From: Geitlerinema sp. S16
Lineage (GTDB): Bacteria > Cyanobacteriota > Cyanobacteriia > Cyanobacteriales > Geitlerinemataceae
Assembly (NCBI GenBank): GCA_011390275.1
Contig: JAABST010000032.1
Span: forward strand, 1-51,688
Length of the DNA: 51,688 nt
Reading direction: 5' to 3'
Below the pieces are notes generated by a model, which had not been told where the DNA came from, did not search any database, and saw nothing but the letters and a program-made list of their open reading frames with translations. This document shows, one piece after another, positions 49,178 to 51,688 of the stretch (position 1 is its first letter; each line of letters begins with the position of its first letter). The position numbers and the translations under genes were made by a program.

Positions 49178-49582
49178 TTACCAAGCGGCGGGGAACGTCG
49201 TCGGGGTTTCCGTACAGTAGCTCAGGTTGGCGAGGCGTGTACCGCTCATGTAGGCAGGCATGTAGCCCATATTGCCAACGGAGTCTTCGATATAAAACCA
49301 GACCGTACCATCATCAGCCGTGACGGTTTCCATCAGGTTGACCATCTCGTCTTCGAGCATGTTGGCGATTTGGGTTGAAGTGCTGTCCGATTCAACGTAG
49401 AGCGTGCTGCTTTCGACGACCATACGGCAGGTATCGCCAGGGCGCTCACCGACGCGCTGGGCAATTTCGACTGTGCCACGATCGCGGGTTTCGATCTCGG
49501 CAGCTTTGACAGGAGCGGCGATCGAGATCAGCGAGGCGATCGTTAAGAGAGTCGCCGGTAGTCCAAATTGATTCAGTTTCAT
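49178..49582 (-). CDS. Secreted SH3-like domain protein
   Basis: A 134-residue protein with a signal peptide (cleavage near PVKA-AEIE, residue 27). The mature part resembles a bacterial SH3 domain: STLYVESDSTSTQIANMLEDEMVNLMETVTADDGTVWFYIED, then MGYMPAYMSG. A disulfide could link Cys52 to Cys126. Such domains bind peptides or cell-wall glycans in the periplasm. No catalytic domain is attached. ATG at 49582; it is an isolated unit. Confidence 0.78.
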   Translation of the reverse strand: MKLNQFGLPATLLTIASLISIAAPVKAAEIETRDRGTVEIAQRVGERPGDTCRMVVESSTLYVESDSTSTQIANMLEDEMVNLMETVTADDGTVWFYIEDSVGNMGYMPAYMSGTRLANLSYCTETPTTFPAAW

Positions 49583-49749
49583 ACGTTTTATCTCTTCAAT
49601 ATCGAAAAATGTTCCTTATTTTCAAGTATAACAATCGTGTTTTTGTCTCTCGGTAATTTCCGTCGTGTTTCTTACACGATCGCGACGACCGGACTGCGCT
49701 GCATCAACGATTGACGGCTCGATTACGATGCAATGCGGCTCAATATGGC

Positions 49750-50997
49750 TCAATGTTGAAGCTGCCACAGGACTAACGGCTCTGCTTTTCCCTTCACCAC
49801 TTCCGGCGATCGCTCTACAAATTGATAACCCTTCGGAGCCTCGCCGTTAATCGCTTGATAGACGGCATCCGACACCACAATCATATTTGCTGCGGCCTTG
49901 CCCTCAATCCGTTTGGCGGTATTAACGGTATCGCCGATCGTGGTATAGGTTCGGGTTCGATCACCACCGAATAAGCCTTCGATCGTTTTTCCCCAATGAA
50001 TGCCGCAGCCCGCCCCTAGATCGTGATTGGCTAGGACGGATTGTGCTGCGATCTGCATCGCGCAGGCGGCTTCGATGGCTTGCTGCGGTGAAGCGTAGAT
50101 CGCCATCACTTCATCGCCGGTAAATGAAACTTTGAGCGGGCGCATGGTGCTAGCCGCTGCCTCAACGTTTTGATAGTAGCGATCGAGAAGCGTCGCAATA
50201 CGATCGGGAGATGTGACTTCACACCACCGGGTAAAACTACGCACATCCATGAAGATAATGGCGCGATCGCGGCGCTGCAAATCGAGCGCACGGGGATCGC
50301 GCATCGCTGTTGTGACGGCATAGTCCCCCATGCCCCAAGCGGCCAGATCACGCAAAATATTCGTGGTTTGGCGAATTTGCTGGCGCTGGGTTTGGATTTG
50401 TACTGCTTGCATACCGAGCAGCAGGCCGATGGTGATGCTGCTCCAAACGAGAAATTCGTGGCGGTTTTCCCAAAAAAAGCGCCACAGACCCCCGGATGTG
50501 ATTTCCAATTCTCCATCCGCGCGACTGACCACGACATAAAACGCAAGCACCAGCATCGATCGCGTCATATTTTCAGCCACCAGTCCAAGCCGTGCGACGG
50601 TGACACTGCCATGCCGCTGCAACCAGTGCAGACAGGCGACGATGGTTGCAAATAGCCAAAAGACTTGGTGATTGGGATCAGCCCAAAACCCCTCTCCATC
50701 TAGCGGCCAATCAATCAGCGTATAAATTCCCACACCAATGAAATTGCCCCACACAGCGTTCACCTTGCGCTGAGATAGACACGCCGCCTGAATACAGATA
50801 CCGATCGTAAAGATCCAGTCTCCCAGGTCGAGAAAAACCGAGAGTAAGCCTGTGCTGACGGCGTCGGCCAGAAGTTTGAGGATGAGAATATGACCGCTTT
50901 GGGTCAGAAGCTCACGCCAAAAAGCCTGGATGCGTGTACCTTCGAGGCGATCGTTGAGTAGGCGATCGAGTTCGTGGCGTGGATCAGACATCGGCAT
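49750..50997 (-). CDS. Class III nucleotide cyclase with N-terminal membrane domain
   Basis: A 415-residue protein with about five to six transmembrane helices (roughly residues 38-205), a short coiled-coil-like linker (TQRQQIRQTTNILRDLA) and a C-terminal class III adenylate/guanylate cyclase domain. The metal-binding aspartates are Asp251 (IIFMDVRSFTR) and Asp295 (SFTGDEVMAIY). The transition-state Asn/Arg are in GDTVNTAKRIE (Asn359, Arg363). Lys289 precedes the second aspartate by six residues, which makes the purine-binding residue slightly unusual in spacing. cAMP is more likely than cGMP. ATG at 50997 or 50991. The sensor input is the membrane domain, unknown ligand. Confidence 0.85.
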   Translation of the reverse strand: MPMSDPRHELDRLLNDRLEGTRIQAFWRELLTQSGHILILKLLADAVSTGLLSVFLDLGDWIFTIGICIQAACLSQRKVNAVWGNFIGVGIYTLIDWPLDGEGFWADPNHQVFWLFATIVACLHWLQRHGSVTVARLGLVAENMTRSMLVLAFYVVVSRADGELEITSGGLWRFFWENRHEFLVWSSITIGLLLGMQAVQIQTQRQQIRQTTNILRDLAAWGMGDYAVTTAMRDPRALDLQRRDRAIIFMDVRSFTRWCEVTSPDRIATLLDRYYQNVEAAASTMRPLKVSFTGDEVMAIYASPQQAIEAACAMQIAAQSVLANHDLGAGCGIHWGKTIEGLFGGDRTRTYTTIGDTVNTAKRIEGKAAANMIVVSDAVYQAINGEAPKGYQFVERSPEVVKGKAEPLVLWQLQH

Positions 50998-51156
50998 CGG
51001 TAATCAGTAAGACTGAAATCGTCTTGTTTGAGGGATGAGTACATGTCAATCACGGGGTAAGAAATGGCAAGCACCCGCCATCAAGCTTGATTGGCGATCG
51101 TCAGTCTTGACTCTGCCCCCTGTCGGCATTAGGGAGCAGCCATCGCAACTATCACC

Positions 51157-51441
51157 CTACGAGGCTTTGGAACGACTCAAAAATAGGCCACTCATGATGA
51201 CTCCTGTAACAATCATACCGATCGCGCCCAAGGCATTCAGCAAAACATAGAACGGTCGCAATTGGGGGCCGAGCCACGTGCCTTGATGGATCAACATCAT
51301 CGCGTCGCCAAATTCTTCGCTGAGACCGAACCAGGATCTGCCAATGCGGTAACTGACGCCGGTGAGCGCGGTCAGGAGAAGCGGCAAGAAAATAAACGGA
51401 GCAATTTTGCGGTGGAGCTTACGGATATTTTTAATGTCCAT
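51157..51441 (-). CDS. PepSY-associated-type small membrane protein
   Basis: A 94-residue protein with two transmembrane helices, FIFLPLLLTALTGVSYRIG (about 17-35) and LLNALGAIGMIVTGVIMSGLF (about 67-87). The N-terminal KLHRKIAPFIFLP resembles PepSY-associated membrane proteins. The central segment GDAMMLIHQGTWLGPQLRPFY includes a conserved-looking His. These are common in cyanobacteria; function is unknown. ATG at 51441. Confidence 0.75.
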   Translation of the reverse strand: MDIKNIRKLHRKIAPFIFLPLLLTALTGVSYRIGRSWFGLSEEFGDAMMLIHQGTWLGPQLRPFYVLLNALGAIGMIVTGVIMSGLFLSRSKAS

Positions 51442-51495
51442 GATGGATTGAGTCGCGAGGACTTCAGGGGGAAAAGGAATATTGGAGGGCTGATA

Positions 51496-51531
51496 GAGAC
51501 GTGAGAAGAGACACGAGAAGAGATGTGAGAA
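51496..51531. repeat. Three 12-base tandem repeats
   Basis: Units GAGACGTGAGAA (51496-51507), GAGACACGAGAA (51508-51519) and GAGATGTGAGAA (51520-51531) lie immediately before, and slightly into, the palindromic repeat that follows. Confidence 0.8.
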
Positions 51532-51565
51532 GTCGGACTTTTTGGATTGGAAAAGTCCGACTTCT
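51528..51565. repeat. Palindromic repeat near the window end
   Basis: AGAAGTCGGACTTTT (51528-51542) and AAAAGTCCGACTTCT (51551-51565) form a perfect 15-base stem with loop TGGATTGG. The stem shares the AGAAGTCGGACTT motif of the element at 27283-27377. No coding content. Confidence 0.8.
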
Positions 51566-51688
51566 GGAGCGAGTAACTAACGTGAGTTCAGGTCGGTGTT
51601 AGAGCGACCATTAGACCTCTTGCACGAATCAGAAGGAGAGAGAAAAGTCAAAGTTGAGGATGCCAGCGAGCAAGTGTAGGCGAAGCCC

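Overview
The window is chromosomal DNA of a cyanobacterium. The octamer GCGATCGC (HIP1) and its variants recur through most genes. The gene content is also cyanobacterial: a Ycf52/NSI-type acetyltransferase, a free-standing PCP_red domain protein, fused RibBA with a C-terminal extension, a VKOR-thioredoxin fusion, a TIGR04168 phosphoesterase, gap1, a PEP-CTERM protein and several short conserved proteins. Genus cannot be decided from this window.

Layout. 1-2.6 kb: a HIP1-free, AT-richer defence block on the minus strand, with a type III modification methylase, a HicA/HicB toxin-antitoxin pair and a truncated res helicase. 2.9-7.7 kb: housekeeping and secreted hydrolases (serine protease, L9, M28 lipoprotein), arsS and a VapBC-type pair. 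8-16.1 kb: an AddB-like nuclease, DUF1269 and DUF2267 proteins, a ModC-like ATPase, bioB and a phosphoesterase. 16.2-22.2 kb: a low-GC, nearly HIP1-free stretch with a large Asp-box beta-propeller protein, a sulfotransferase-like protein and a polytopic GT-C-like protein. 22.2-30.9 kb: GH57, gap1, two 2Fe-2S proteins, ribBA, a possible small RNA unit and the Ycf52-like acetyltransferase. 31.4-43 kb: an ACT-like protein, a cell-surface polysaccharide cluster (GT2-GT4 fusion, CsaB pyruvyl transferase, ABC exporter, PEP-CTERM protein), uvrA and a GT4. 43-51.7 kb: SLC13 transporter, PCP_red protein, two lipoproteins, tRNA-Asp, small conserved proteins, VKOR, an SH3-like secreted protein, a membrane nucleotide cyclase and a PepSY-like membrane protein.

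Working together. mod, hicA, hicB and the res remnant are co-directional and tightly packed, so they were probably one transcription unit. csaB and the GT2-GT4 gene form a minus-strand pair opposite a divergent ABC exporter, which suggests synthesis and export of a pyruvylated surface glycan. The 16-22 kb block may add a second, acquired surface-glycan function. This is inferred only from content and composition.

Repeats are the most unusual aspect. Four copies of a MITE-like element of about 117-142 bp share a 26-base core. Two of these, each exactly 118 bp, have perfect 13-base terminal inverted repeats that differ from each other by a compensated base pair. One of them interrupts a 14-base tandem array. 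A second palindromic repeat type, built on AGAAGTCSGACTTCT, occurs at 27.3 kb and at the right end. No CRISPR array, rRNA or complete insertion sequence was seen.
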